In this document: positions 9,256-16,870 of the stretch, piece after piece
Layout of the letters: every line of letters starts with the position of its first letter
How positions within the stretch are numbered: the first letter of the stretch is position 1
NCBI RefSeq assembly: GCF_022346605.1
Contig: NZ_JAKRNT010000013.1
Span: 1 to 64,000 of the forward strand
Source of the DNA: Sporosarcina sp. ACRSL
GTDB taxonomy: Bacteria; Bacillota; Bacilli; Bacillales_A; Planococcaceae
Direction of reading: 5' to 3'
Length of the DNA stretch: 64,000 nucleotides
The notes under the pieces: model-generated
What the model was told of the DNA's origin: nothing
The model's database searches: none
What the model saw: only the letters and a program-made list of their open reading frames with translations
Program-made: the position numbers and the translations under genes

Positions 9256-10725
9256 TTAAAATGCATCAAATGCATCCACTTTTTCTTGCACTTCACGGAT
9301 GTTGCGCATTTTATTGTCCCAACATTTTTGGCTCAAATCGACCGGATATTCTTCCGGGTTCAATGAACGCTTATATTCATCCCATAACAATCCTAAGTTA
9401 TCGTTGGCATACTGGCGCATTTCATTCAACGTAGGATTTTTATAAATGATTTTTCCTCCCTCGACGACTTTCGTATGCAAGTTGACGGCATCAAAATTCG
9501 TAACGAATTTGGAGATGAATGTATGGACGGGATGGAACATTTTGATTCGATCCTCTTTTGTCGGGTCTTCGTCATGCATCGTAATATAGTCGCCTTCCGC
9601 CTTGCCGTTTTCCCGATCGATAATACGATAGAGTTTTTTCCGACCCGGCGTCGTCACTTTCTCGAAACTGGATGAAATTTTGATCGTATCTTCCATTTCA
9701 CCGTTTTCATTTTCAATCGCGACGATTTTATAGACTGCACCGAGAGCTGGTTGATCGTAAGCGGTGATTAGCTTCGTTCCGATTCCCCACGAGTCGACCT
9801 TCGCCCCTTGTGCTTTTAAGTTCAAAATTGTATATTCATCCAAATCATTCGAAACGACGATTTTGGCATCGTGGAATCCGGCTTCATCGAGCATGCGTCG
9901 TGCTTCTTTCGACAAGAATGCAATATCTCCGCTATCAAGGCGGATGCCAATGAAGTTGATTTGATCGCCAAGCTCCTTCGCGACTTGGATCGCGGTCGGA
10001 ACTCCAATTTTAAGCGTATTGTACGTATCGACGAGAAACACACAGTCCTTATGGCGTTTTGCATATGAATGGAACGCTTCATATTCACTACGATATGCTT
10101 GAACCATTGAATGTGCATGAGTTCCTGCAACTGGAATGCCGAATCTCTTACCGGCACGCACATTACTCGTTGCCTCGACCCCGCCGATGACAGCTGCACG
10201 AGCTCCCCAGACTGCCGCGTCCATTTCATGTCCCCGTCTGCTTCCGAACTCCATGACGACTTCATCTTTGACGACTTGTTTAATGCGGCTTGCCTTTGTC
10301 GCGATGAGTGTCTGGAAATTGACAATATTAAGAAGCGCTGTTTCGATGAGCTGAGCTTCCGCCAGCGTCGACTCTACACGGAGAATCGGTTCATTCCCAA
10401 ATACGAGTTCTCCTTCTTTCATCGAATAGACATCGCCCGTGAAGCGCAAGTCCTTCAAATAGGCGAGGAAGTCGTCTTTATAGCCGAGCTCTTCCTTCAA
10501 ATAAAGCAGGTCGCTTTCACTGAAATGGAAATCCTTCAAATAATCGAGGATTCGCTCAAGTCCGGCAAAAATCGCATAACCGTTCCCAAATGGCAAGTTT
10601 CTGAAGTAAAGCTCAAAAACCGCTTTCCTTTCATGCATGCCATCCGCCCAATAGGATTCCGCCATGTTGATTTGATAAAGATCTGTATGTAATGCTAAAC
10701 TGTCATCTACATATTTCGAACTCAT
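9256..10725 (-). CDS. pncB: nicotinate phosphoribosyltransferase
   Basis: 489 residues. PncB joins nicotinate to PRPP, using ATP, in the Preiss-Handler route to NAD. Visible family features are [13 protein letters not shown] at the N-terminus, the [20 protein letters not shown] segment, [11 protein letters not shown] (catalytic His region) and [19 protein letters not shown] in the phosphoribosyl-binding half. ATG with AAGGAGA-like SD. It is the first gene of the pncB-nadE operon. No NiaR-type operator could be assigned by eye. Confidence 0.95.
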   Translation of the reverse strand: MSSKYVDDSLALHTDLYQINMAESYWADGMHERKAVFELYFRNLPFGNGYAIFAGLERILDYLKDFHFSESDLLYLKEELGYKDDFLAYLKDLRFTGDVYSMKEGELVFGNEPILRVESTLAEAQLIETALLNIVNFQTLIATKASRIKQVVKDEVVMEFGSRRGHEMDAAVWGARAAVIGGVEATSNVRAGKRFGIPVAGTHAHSMVQAYRSEYEAFHSYAKRHKDCVFLVDTYNTLKIGVPTAIQVAKELGDQINFIGIRLDSGDIAFLSKEARRMLDEAGFHDAKIVVSNDLDEYTILNLKAQGAKVDSWGIGTKLITAYDQPALGAVYKIVAIENENGEMEDTIKISSSFEKVTTPGRKKLYRIIDRENGKAEGDYITMHDEDPTKEDRIKMFHPVHTFISKFVTNFDAVNLHTKVVEGGKIIYKNPTLNEMRQYANDNLGLLWDEYKRSLNPEEYPVDLSQKCWDNKMRNIREVQEKVDAFDAF

Positions 10726-10813
10726 GCCAAATCTCCTTCTTCCGATATCTTCTGTCGGTACTAGTATATACCCAAAATTAAACCATCACTAACAATAAGC
10801 GCATCGCTCGCGT

Positions 10814-12151
10814 TCATTCTCCAATGGCCTCCGCTTGCTTCCACTTACCATACCGGTAATAAAGGAAAGCAATGACGCTGCTAATGACAAAGCTTATGCC
10901 GATCCCATAGGCAATCCCTTTCTCCCCCATAATGCCAGAGAGGAAATAAGTGACGGGGTATCGCAAAACCCAAAAGGAAATGATATTGAGCACAAGCACT
11001 TGAAACATCGCTCCTGACGCACGGACCGCGCCATTCAAAACGAAATTGATACTTAAAAAAGGATAGAAAAATGCAATTGTCTTCAAATAGTCTGCACCAA
11101 ACCGAACAGCATCCGCGTCAGATATGAAGAGTCGGATACCCCTGTTCGCAAAAGCGACGATGAGACCTGCAATGACGAACATAATGGCGAGATTGAAAAA
11201 GAAGCCGATGAGCGTGATCTTATGGACACGATCCCATTTCCCCGCCCCAATATTTTGCCCTGCCATACTGTTCACAGCCATTCCGATCGCCTGTGCCGGC
11301 AGCATGATCAAGCTATCGAGCCGCTGCGCAGCCCCATATCCCGCGACAACTGCTGGGCCAAACGAAGCGACGACGCTCATTATCGCCATAACCCCGGCCG
11401 AAACGACACTCATTTGCAAGCCCGCAGGAATACCTAATTTCAAAATATCGAGCACTTCCCGCTTCGCAGGAATGTACGGCTTTGAAAACGGTATGAGTTT
11501 CTTCCTCATCGTATAAATGGCACCCGTCGCAAAAGCGACTCCTTGAGAGACAATCGTTGCAATCGCAGCTCCTTGGACGCCCCAACCGAAGACGGCAATG
11601 AAAATCGGATCAAGCACCGTATTTAATAATACGGCCGTCAAAACGAAATAGATGGGCGTCTTCGAATCGCCCACAGACCGTAATACCGTATTGATAAAAT
11701 TATATCCAAAGAGAAACACAATCCCGAAAAAATTGACTCGCAAATATGACGTCGCCATTTCAATCATTGAATCAGGTGTTCCAAGCAATGTTAGGATAGG
11801 TTTTGCTAAAAAGAAGCCCGCAACACTTAAGACGACGGACATGATTCCAAGCAAGACGACGAAAGCATTCAAATACTTGCGAAGTCCCGCCTCGCTTCCC
11901 TTTCCCTTTTGTTGGGACAGGATTGTAAGTGCTGCATTATTCAACCCGATGACAAACGAAAGGACGGTGAACACGACAGTCCCTGAAATCGCTACAGCTC
12001 CAAGCGCATCGGCGCCGATGAGATTTCCAACCCATAAGCTATCGATGAATTGATACGATACTTGCAGCAAATTCGTAAGAATGATTGGAGCCGAGTAGAA
12101 GACAAGCTGTTTCCCAAGCGGTCCTTCCGTAAAATCATATTGTTTCGCCAC
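10814..12151 (-). CDS. MATE-family multidrug/cation exporter
   Basis: 445 residues with 12 predicted membrane helices in two homologous halves, typical of MATE sodium- or proton-coupled drug antiporters; the internal-repeat starts (EGPLGKQLVFYSAPIILTNL and DILKLGIPAGLQMSV) are clear. The GTG at 12151 is chosen because AAGGGGGA lies six to eight nt upstream; the frame stays open upstream to 12193 but without an SD. Substrate cannot be read from sequence. A second, distinct MATE gene lies at 31056-32447. Confidence 0.88.
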   Translation of the reverse strand: MAKQYDFTEGPLGKQLVFYSAPIILTNLLQVSYQFIDSLWVGNLIGADALGAVAISGTVVFTVLSFVIGLNNAALTILSQQKGKGSEAGLRKYLNAFVVLLGIMSVVLSVAGFFLAKPILTLLGTPDSMIEMATSYLRVNFFGIVFLFGYNFINTVLRSVGDSKTPIYFVLTAVLLNTVLDPIFIAVFGWGVQGAAIATIVSQGVAFATGAIYTMRKKLIPFSKPYIPAKREVLDILKLGIPAGLQMSVVSAGVMAIMSVVASFGPAVVAGYGAAQRLDSLIMLPAQAIGMAVNSMAGQNIGAGKWDRVHKITLIGFFFNLAIMFVIAGLIVAFANRGIRLFISDADAVRFGADYLKTIAFFYPFLSINFVLNGAVRASGAMFQVLVLNIISFWVLRYPVTYFLSGIMGEKGIAYGIGISFVISSVIAFLYYRYGKWKQAEAIGE

Positions 12152-12228
12152 AGCACTCCCCCTTAAGATGAATTGATAATCTCCCACCATCATAAACCAA
12201 ATTGGAAACTATTTCAGTCCAACATTCG

Positions 12229-12543
12229 TCAACCAAATAACTTTAATCCGACCGCTCCTCCGATAATCAAACAAAGGAACAGAATCCGTTTCCAGCCTGC
12301 CGCTTCCTTGAAAAACAAGATCCCCATCAATACCGCGCCAGCTGCACCGAGTCCAGTCCAAATTGCATACGCTGTCCCCATCGGTATATCGCGCATGGCG
12401 AGTGACAGAAACCAAAAACCTACCGAGAATGTCACGACAATGAGCAACAGACGTGGCAACGACCTTTTTTGCAAATAAAGATTGATAGCCATGACGCCGA
12501 AGATTTCTCCAAAACTTGCAATGACTAAATAAACCCAAGCCAT
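12229..12543 (-). CDS. ykkD: small multidrug resistance protein, YkkD-like subunit
   Basis: 104 residues, four membrane helices, SMR family. The conserved helix-1 glutamate is E13 (YLVIASFGEIFGV) and helix 3 has PMGTAYAIWTGLGAAG. Sequence flow matches B. subtilis YkkD (IPMGTAYAIWTG, GLKLFG end). It follows the YkkC-like gene after a one-base gap, so the two are expected to form a heterodimeric exporter. Paired SMRs export cationic compounds, and Gdx-type members export guanidinium. Start at 12543 uses GGAAGGGGG. Confidence 0.85.
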   Translation of the reverse strand: MAWVYLVIASFGEIFGVMAINLYLQKRSLPRLLLIVVTFSVGFWFLSLAMRDIPMGTAYAIWTGLGAAGAVLMGILFFKEAAGWKRILFLCLIIGGAVGLKLFG

Positions 12544-12544
12544 C

Positions 12545-12880
12545 TCAATCGCCCCCTTCCGACTCTTCTGATTCAACCGTCGTCATTTTGATCCCAATAA
12601 CTCCTATGATGATAATCGTGATAAAGATCACCTTTGCGATAGAAAACTCCGCATGAAAAAACAGAAAGTCGATCAAGACGATCGCCGCCGCCCCCGAACC
12701 GGTGAACACCGCATAGACCGTGCCGGACGGAAGCTTTTCACAAGCCTTAATAATTGCATAAAAACTGACGATAATCGCAACGATAGTCCCTGCCCATTCG
12801 AGCGCTGTATCGGAGTAACGGAGCCCGATCACCCAAAAGACTTCTACGATTGCTGCCAATAAAACATAAAGCCAAGCCAA
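12545..12880 (-). CDS. ykkC: small multidrug resistance protein, YkkC-like subunit
   Basis: 111 residues, four membrane helices. It has the conserved E13 in LLAAIVEVFWVIGLRYSD and PSGTVYAVFTGSGAAA in helix 3, very close to the pattern of B. subtilis YkkC, with a charged tail VESEESEGGD. First gene of the pair, ATG with GAGGAGGG. In B. subtilis ykkCD is controlled by the guanidine-I riboswitch; no such structure is visible in the 130 nt upstream here, so regulation differs. Confidence 0.87.
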   Translation of the reverse strand: MAWLYVLLAAIVEVFWVIGLRYSDTALEWAGTIVAIIVSFYAIIKACEKLPSGTVYAVFTGSGAAAIVLIDFLFFHAEFSIAKVIFITIIIIGVIGIKMTTVESEESEGGD

Positions 12881-12944
12881 TGGAATCCCTCCTCAATATG
12901 CATCATTATAGCAAATGGTCGTCCCCACTAGTTTCCGAAACATC

Positions 12945-12973
12945 TTGCATTCTAGCCAAGTACATGATAAATT
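12945..12973 (+). promoter_or_regulatory. candidate promoter of the SAM-riboswitch transcript
   Basis: TTGCAT (12945-12950), a 17-nt spacer and TAAATT (12968-12973) lie 35 nt upstream of the SAM aptamer. Both boxes are imperfect and the region is AT-rich, so other -10 boxes are possible. Confidence 0.45.
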
Positions 12974-13007
12974 AAGATAAATATTTTCTAACAATACTAT
13001 ATTTTGA

Positions 13008-13112
13008 TTCTTATCAAGAGAGACGGAGGGATTGGCCCGATGAAGTCTCAGCAACCAGCCCGAACCTGGTATGGTGCTAATTCCAAAAGGCGTAACGTCT
13101 TGAAGATAAGAA
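13008..13112 (+). promoter_or_regulatory. SAM-I (S-box) riboswitch aptamer
   Basis: The signature elements occur in order: P1 TTCTTATC (13008-13015) pairing with GATAAGAA (13105-13112), then GAGGGATTGGCCCGATGAA, CAGCAACC, and GGTGCTAATTCC. This is the classical S-box aptamer, which represses sulfur and methionine genes when SAM is abundant. It precedes metI. Confidence 0.97.
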
Positions 13113-13131
13113 GATTGATTTCAACTACGTT

Positions 13132-13167
13132 GGAGGCGCTCTTCTTAATTGGAGAGGCCTCTTTTTT
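13132..13167 (+). terminator. SAM-riboswitch terminator
   Basis: GAGGC-g-CTCT pairs with AGAG-GCCTC and is followed by six T. It lies between the aptamer and the metI SD. With SAM bound the terminator forms; without SAM, sequences at the aptamer 3' end can pair with the terminator 5' arm. Confidence 0.9.
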
Positions 13168-13191
13168 AATAGAACAAAGGAGATGGGCAAC

Positions 13192-14319
13192 TTGACAAAG
13201 CAGAGTATTAACACGAAATTAGTACAACTAGGAAATCAGAGTGATCCAAGAACCGGGGCAGTGAATCCTCCCCTTCATTTTTCCACCGCCTACAAGCATG
13301 ATGGGCTCGGGCTGTCTACAGGATACGACTATACACGGACGAAAAACCCAACGCGGACGATTCTCGAAGAAGGCATTGCTGATTTAGAAAACGGCGACCG
13401 CGGCTATGCATGCAGTTCAGGGATGGCTGCGATCCAACTCGTCCTTTCCTTGTTCAAGCCGGGGGACGAACTGATTGCGCCCGACGACATTTACGGCGGT
13501 ACATACCGATTGTTCAACCAATACGCGAACATATATGGTATCCGAACGTCGTATACATCTTTTGAGAGCGTCGAGGAAACGGAAAAGTTAATTACCGAAA
13601 ACACGAAAGCACTTTTCATCGAAACACCGACAAATCCGCTCATGATAAACATTAATATCGAGAAACACGTAGAACTTGCAAGAAAGCATGGCTTGCTTGT
13701 CATCGTGGACAATACGTTTTTAACGCCGTACTACCAACGCCCGATTGAATTGGGAGCTGATATCGTCGTTCATAGTGCGACAAAATATATCGGCGGGCAT
13801 AATGACGTCCTTGCGGGGCTCGTCGTCGCAAAAGGAGAGGATTTATGTAACCGTCTAGGTGAAAACCATAATGCAATTGGCGCTACGCTCTCTCCGTTCG
13901 ATTCATGGCTTGTCATCCGTGGACTGAAGACGTTGCACGTACGAATGAAACAACATGACGCCAATGCGAAAGAACTCGTCTCCTATTTGGAAAGCGAGCC
14001 GCTTGTCGATGACGTCCTGTACGCAGGAAAAGGCGGGATGATTTCGTTCAGGCTACGAGGCAGTGAATGGATTGATCCGTTCTTGCAAAGTTTACAACTC
14101 ATTACATTTGCAGAAAGTCTCGGAGGAGGCGAGAGCCTGATCACGTACCCGACGACCCAAACGCACGCGGACATTCCTGAGGAAGAGCGTGAAAGACGTG
14201 GTGTAGATAAACGGCTGTTGCGTTTTTCTGTCGGGTTGGAGGAAGCTGAAGATATCATTGCGGATCTCAAGCAAGCTTTACTAGCCGCTGCCGAAAAAAC
14301 TGCGGTTGGCCAAAACTAA
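13192..14319 (+). CDS. metI: cystathionine gamma-synthase / O-acetylhomoserine thiolyase
   Basis: 375 residues of the Cys/Met-metabolism PLP enzyme family, close in pattern and length to B. subtilis MetI (373 residues), which joins an acylhomoserine with cysteine or sulfide. Seen are TKNPTR, SSGMAAIQLVLSLFKPGDEL, IVDNTFLTPYYQRP and the PLP lysine segment HSATKYIGGHND (around residue 195). Start TTG at 13192 is chosen because AAAGGAG lies nine nt upstream; the in-frame ATG at 13183 abuts the SD. It sits directly behind a SAM-I riboswitch. The following cyclase-family gene starts 19 nt downstream with no terminator between. Confidence 0.93.
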   Translation: MTKQSINTKLVQLGNQSDPRTGAVNPPLHFSTAYKHDGLGLSTGYDYTRTKNPTRTILEEGIADLENGDRGYACSSGMAAIQLVLSLFKPGDELIAPDDIYGGTYRLFNQYANIYGIRTSYTSFESVEETEKLITENTKALFIETPTNPLMININIEKHVELARKHGLLVIVDNTFLTPYYQRPIELGADIVVHSATKYIGGHNDVLAGLVVAKGEDLCNRLGENHNAIGATLSPFDSWLVIRGLKTLHVRMKQHDANAKELVSYLESEPLVDDVLYAGKGGMISFRLRGSEWIDPFLQSLQLITFAESLGGGESLITYPTTQTHADIPEEERERRGVDKRLLRFSVGLEEAEDIIADLKQALLAAAEKTAVGQN

Positions 14320-14338
14320 AATAGAGGGAAAGAGAGTG

Positions 14339-15094
14339 ATGAGGATGTCAATACAAACAGTGAATGAAATACACGCGGCACTTCAATTGTTGAAAAGTAA
14401 GGAATGGGTGGATTTGACCCATACATTTGGTCCGGATTCGCCACACTTCTTCATGTTTGACGATGCGGAATTTAAAACGCTCTTCACCCATGATGACGGC
14501 TTCTTTGCACAGAAGTTTTCATTCCCGGGTCAGTATGGTACACATATCGACGCCCCTATCCATTTCGTCCCCGACACCCGGTACTTGGATGAGTTGGAGC
14601 TGCAAGAGTTGGTTCTTCCGCTAGTCGTTATCGATAAATCAAAGGAAGCCGAAGCCGATAACGATTTCACTTTTGGAGTACAGGACATACTAGATTTCGA
14701 AGCAGTCCATGGGAAAATTGAAGAAGGGACATTCGTTGCGTTGCGTACGGACTGGAGCAAACGCTGGCCGAATCACGAGGCGTTTAACAATAAAGACGAG
14801 GAAGGCAACAACCGAATTCCTGGATGGGGATTGGACGCTTTGAAATTCCTCTTCGAAGAACGGGGTGTGAAAGCGGTAGGCCACGAAACATACGACACCG
14901 ACTCTGCCGCTGACTTCCGTAAGAAAGGAAAATTGGAAGGCGAATATTACGTCCTTGAACAAGATACTTATCAGATTGAATTGATGGCAAATCTAGATAA
15001 AGTGCCCGCCAAAGGTGCTATCATCTTCAATATCGTTGCAAAACCTGAAAAAGCATCAGGCTTTCCTGTTAGATCATTTGCCATTCTTCCATAA
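14339..15094 (+). CDS. cyclase-family metal-dependent hydrolase
   Basis: 251 residues of the cyclase / kynurenine formamidase (KynB-like) superfamily. The metal-binding signature HxGTHxDxPxHF is present as GQYGTHIDAPIHFV, and VDLTHTFGPDSPHFF is the usual N-terminal motif. Family members hydrolyse formyl amides and related bonds with Zn or Mn; the actual substrate is unknown. No tryptophan-degradation genes are nearby. It is the second gene behind the SAM riboswitch and ends in a strong terminator, so it is probably SAM-regulated with metI. ATG at 14339 is preceded by AGAGGG; 14345 is an alternative. Confidence 0.82.
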   Translation: MRMSIQTVNEIHAALQLLKSKEWVDLTHTFGPDSPHFFMFDDAEFKTLFTHDDGFFAQKFSFPGQYGTHIDAPIHFVPDTRYLDELELQELVLPLVVIDKSKEAEADNDFTFGVQDILDFEAVHGKIEEGTFVALRTDWSKRWPNHEAFNNKDEEGNNRIPGWGLDALKFLFEERGVKAVGHETYDTDSAADFRKKGKLEGEYYVLEQDTYQIELMANLDKVPAKGAIIFNIVAKPEKASGFPVRSFAILP

Positions 15095-15095
15095 G

Positions 15096-15131
15096 AAAAA
15101 CCGTCTCGTTACGTAAACGAGACGGTTTTTC
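15096..15131. terminator. bidirectional terminator between metI operon and FMN reductase
   Basis: A near-perfect palindrome, AAAAACCGTCTCGTT and its complement around ACGT, ends in T tracts on both strands. It closes the rightward metI operon and the leftward reductase gene. Confidence 0.9.
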
Positions 15132-15132
15132 A

Positions 15133-15702
15133 TTAAGCGTTAACTTTAGCTAGAGCTTCTCTTTTCGAATAGAACTCGATGAAGTTGTTAACTACGTTAT
15201 CCAAGAAGTCGATTGTTGCTTGGTCTGTCAACTGACCATTCTCGTCGATTTTCTCATGGACTGAACCGATATACACTTCATTGTTCGGCAATAGCGCAGG
15301 AGAGAGCATTGGGTTTGATAAGATTTCACGTAGGTGCATTTGAGCACGTACACTTCCCAACACGCCCATGGAAGAACCGATGATGAACGCAGGTTTGTCT
15401 TTAATTGCAAGGTTGCTTCGTGATAGCCAATCGACTGCATTTTTCAGTACTCCTGGAATGGAGAAGTTGTATTCAGGAACCGCAAATACGACTGCATCTG
15501 AATCCCTTACGTTGTCCAAGAAATCTTTAACATTATCTGGTTGGTTGCTTTCTAATTCAACAGAAAACATGTCGACATCATTAATGAAAACAGGCGTGAT
15601 TTCGAGCTTGTCCGCGTATTTTTTTCGTAAGTACTCAACTAATTTCAAGTTGTATGAAGTAGGGCTGTTACTACCTATAATTGCTTTTACTCTAATTGTC
15701 AT
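15133..15702 (-). CDS. NADPH-dependent FMN reductase
   Basis: 189-residue flavodoxin-like protein. Motifs are IIGSNSPTSYN (FMN phosphate loop), VFAVPEYNFSIPGVLKNAVD (the PEYN...P...KNA hallmark of the family) and IIGSSMGVLGS. Members reduce FMN, azo dyes, quinones or chromate with NAD(P)H in the cytoplasm. Start at 15702 uses AAAGGAG; the open frame to 15741 has no SD. An inverted repeat resembling an MhqR operator lies about 110 nt upstream, which would fit a quinone- or azo-compound response. Monocistronic. Confidence 0.88.
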   Translation of the reverse strand: MTIRVKAIIGSNSPTSYNLKLVEYLRKKYADKLEITPVFINDVDMFSVELESNQPDNVKDFLDNVRDSDAVVFAVPEYNFSIPGVLKNAVDWLSRSNLAIKDKPAFIIGSSMGVLGSVRAQMHLREILSNPMLSPALLPNNEVYIGSVHEKIDENGQLTDQATIDFLDNVVNNFIEFYSKREALAKVNA

Positions 15703-15807
15703 GTTGTTGTGCTCCTTTCGCTTTGCTTTATTGACTAGCATGAACTTAATACTGGAACAGTATGAATTCCAATTTTACGCTAGCGCATTTTCTTGACGAT
15801 TGTTATC

Positions 15808-15823
15808 ATCTCACAATCGAGAT
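15808..15823. promoter_or_regulatory. inverted repeat ATCTC-N6-GAGAT, MhqR-like operator candidate
   Basis: ATCTC (15808-15812) and GAGAT (15819-15823) are separated by six bases, the same half-sites and spacing as the B. subtilis MhqR box (TATCTCGAATTCGAGATA, recalled from the literature). It lies in the promoter region of the FMN reductase, and MhqR-regulated genes include azoreductases. Five-base arms can occur by chance, hence modest confidence. Confidence 0.4.
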
Positions 15824-15851
15824 ATCTTTTGAATAAATCTGCTTATACTAA

Positions 15852-15889
15852 AAAGGAGCGTCCCCTAATGATTGGGAACGCTCCTTTTA
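15852..15889. terminator. bidirectional terminator
   Basis: AAAAGGAGCGT and ACGCTCCTTTT form an 11-bp stem. T tracts exist on both strands. It ends the small leftward gene at 15890-16045. Confidence 0.85.
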
Positions 15890-16045
15890 TTAATTTGTGA
15901 AGCTAAAGAAAATCATCCAGAACGGAACGCGGTTTCGTTCCTTCCTTTTCCGCTTGAGCGCCTTCTGCCCTAGACGGTATTGTTCGATTTCCTGTCGCAT
16001 ATCTTCCATATGTCGTTGAACGACTTCTCTATCAATTGTATACAT
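15890..16045 (-). CDS. small basic protein, unknown function
   Basis: A 51-residue ORF below the usual length cut-off, starting MYTIDREVVQRHMEDMRQE. It has an amphipathic, coiled-coil-prone first half, a very basic stretch KALKRKRKERNR and a hydrophobic end VPFWMIFFSFTN that could touch the membrane. A clear AGAGGAG lies upstream (an ATG six bases earlier, 16051, is also possible), and a strong terminator follows immediately. The good translation signals and terminator make it a likely real gene. It is not recognised as any named family. Confidence 0.6.
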   Translation of the reverse strand: MYTIDREVVQRHMEDMRQEIEQYRLGQKALKRKRKERNRVPFWMIFFSFTN

Positions 16046-16084
16046 TATCATATTCTCCTCTTGGAGAGGAACCTTAAACGAGAA

Positions 16085-16210
16085 TTACAATCGGCGTTCA
16101 CCTGTTGTGTCGCCATGTTTGACACCCATCTGGTTTGGAGATTCCCACTCCATTAATTTTTTCGTATTGGTTTTTTCGTTTGGTCTGTATTGTGCATTTT
16201 GATTAATCAT
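16085..16210 (-). CDS. small hydrophilic protein, unknown function
   Basis: A 41-residue ORF, starting MINQNAQYRPNEKTNTKK and ending GVKHGDTTGERRL, with a textbook AAGGAGG nine nt before the ATG. Polar, rich in Asn, Thr, Lys and Glu, with no membrane segment; the composition resembles minor spore or coat proteins, but no family is recognised. It lies 39 nt upstream of the 51-residue ORF on the same strand with no terminator between, so the two may share a transcript. Confidence 0.55.
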   Translation of the reverse strand: MINQNAQYRPNEKTNTKKLMEWESPNQMGVKHGDTTGERRL

Positions 16211-16262
16211 CCTGTTTTTCCTCCTTTTCTTTTTTTGAATCATTTACTCACAATCCGGTTCG

Positions 16263-16322
16263 CTATCCACTTTCTAGCGCCCCATTTTTCATTACTTTTC
16301 GTCGCTGTTCTACATTGATCAT
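16263..16322 (-). CDS. micro-ORF (19 residues)
   Basis: MINVEQRRKVMKNGALESG, with AAAAGGAGTG eight nt before the ATG. It stands upstream of the 41-residue ORF on the same strand and shares its MIN start. It could be a leader peptide, a decayed gene or a genuine microprotein; only the SD and position support it. Confidence 0.3.
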   Translation of the reverse strand: MINVEQRRKVMKNGALESG

Positions 16323-16361
16323 CGATGACACTCCTTTTCATTTTGTATTTATCCCGCATTA

Positions 16362-16495
16362 ACTGGCTGTAAGAGCTCCACTTAACTGACACAGTGGGAG
16401 TACAACAGCCAGTAAATGCCCGATTGGTTCAACTAACAATCAGTGGAAAACCATCACTGATTGAAGTTTCACCTTATTTTTACACGCAAAGCGTG
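16362..16495. ncRNA. cluster of three hairpins, possible structured leader or small RNA
   Basis: Three inverted repeats follow one another. The first is a long interrupted stem at 16362-16413 (ACTGGCTGT...ACAGCCAGT, with inner CTCCACT/AGTGGGAG). The second is a perfect 9-bp stem at 16437-16463 (CAATCAGTG/CACTGATTG). The third is CACGCaaaGCGTG at 16483-16495. No ORF covers them. On the minus strand they would form a structured leader for the small-ORF group at 15890-16322. No known riboswitch class is recognised. Confidence 0.4.
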
Positions 16496-16526
16496 AAAAA
16501 ACCGAATTTTCCTTTAAAAGAAGACA

Positions 16527-16562
16527 CAAAAAAGCACACGCCTTTTACATAAGCGTGTGCTT
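16527..16562 (-). terminator. intrinsic terminator of a short leftward transcript
   Basis: On the minus strand AAGCACACGC and GCGTGTGCTT form a 10-bp stem followed by TTTTTTG. The only ORFs between it and the next gene are a 22-residue one and a shorter fragment, so a transcript of roughly 150-250 nt is implied. Confidence 0.8.
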
Positions 16563-16603
16563 ATAGAAAAGAACGGCATACCATGCCATTCATTCGTCTC
16601 CAA

Positions 16604-16672
16604 TTAGAATGAAAGTATTGCCAGGCACGGATTCATTATGAAGTTATGATTACATTTAGTTGCATTTTTCAT
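16604..16672 (-). CDS. micro-ORF (22 residues)
   Basis: MKNATKCNHNFIMNPCLAIL plus two residues, with GGGAGGTACGG upstream of the ATG, and a strong terminator 40 nt after the stop. Two Cys and a hydrophobic end are the only visible features. The good SD and dedicated terminator suggest a short mRNA or small RNA. Unrecognised. Confidence 0.4.
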   Translation of the reverse strand: MKNATKCNHNFIMNPCLAILSF

Positions 16673-16870
16673 TTTCCGTACCTCCCTTTCAAGTTTTAGT
16701 ATATGTTACTTCCTGAGGATACCATTTCCAATTAATCGTTGTCAATGGATATTTTGAAAATAATTCATTCTTTAATAGTTTTGACAATAATGTCGTTGGA
16801 AAGTTTAACGTTAAATAGTGTATGATATTTAATAAGAACTGCGTCCAGAAATGAAGGAGGACCCCCATTG

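Noticed and set aside
10111-10692. 193-residue plus-strand ORF opposite pncB
   Set aside because: Antisense shadow of a highly conserved gene; no SD and no recognisable domain.
12881-12944. Guanidine-I (ykkC) riboswitch upstream of the SMR pair
   Set aside because: The conserved guanidine-aptamer sequences could not be found in the leader, which is only about 120 nt before the divergent SAM-riboswitch transcript.
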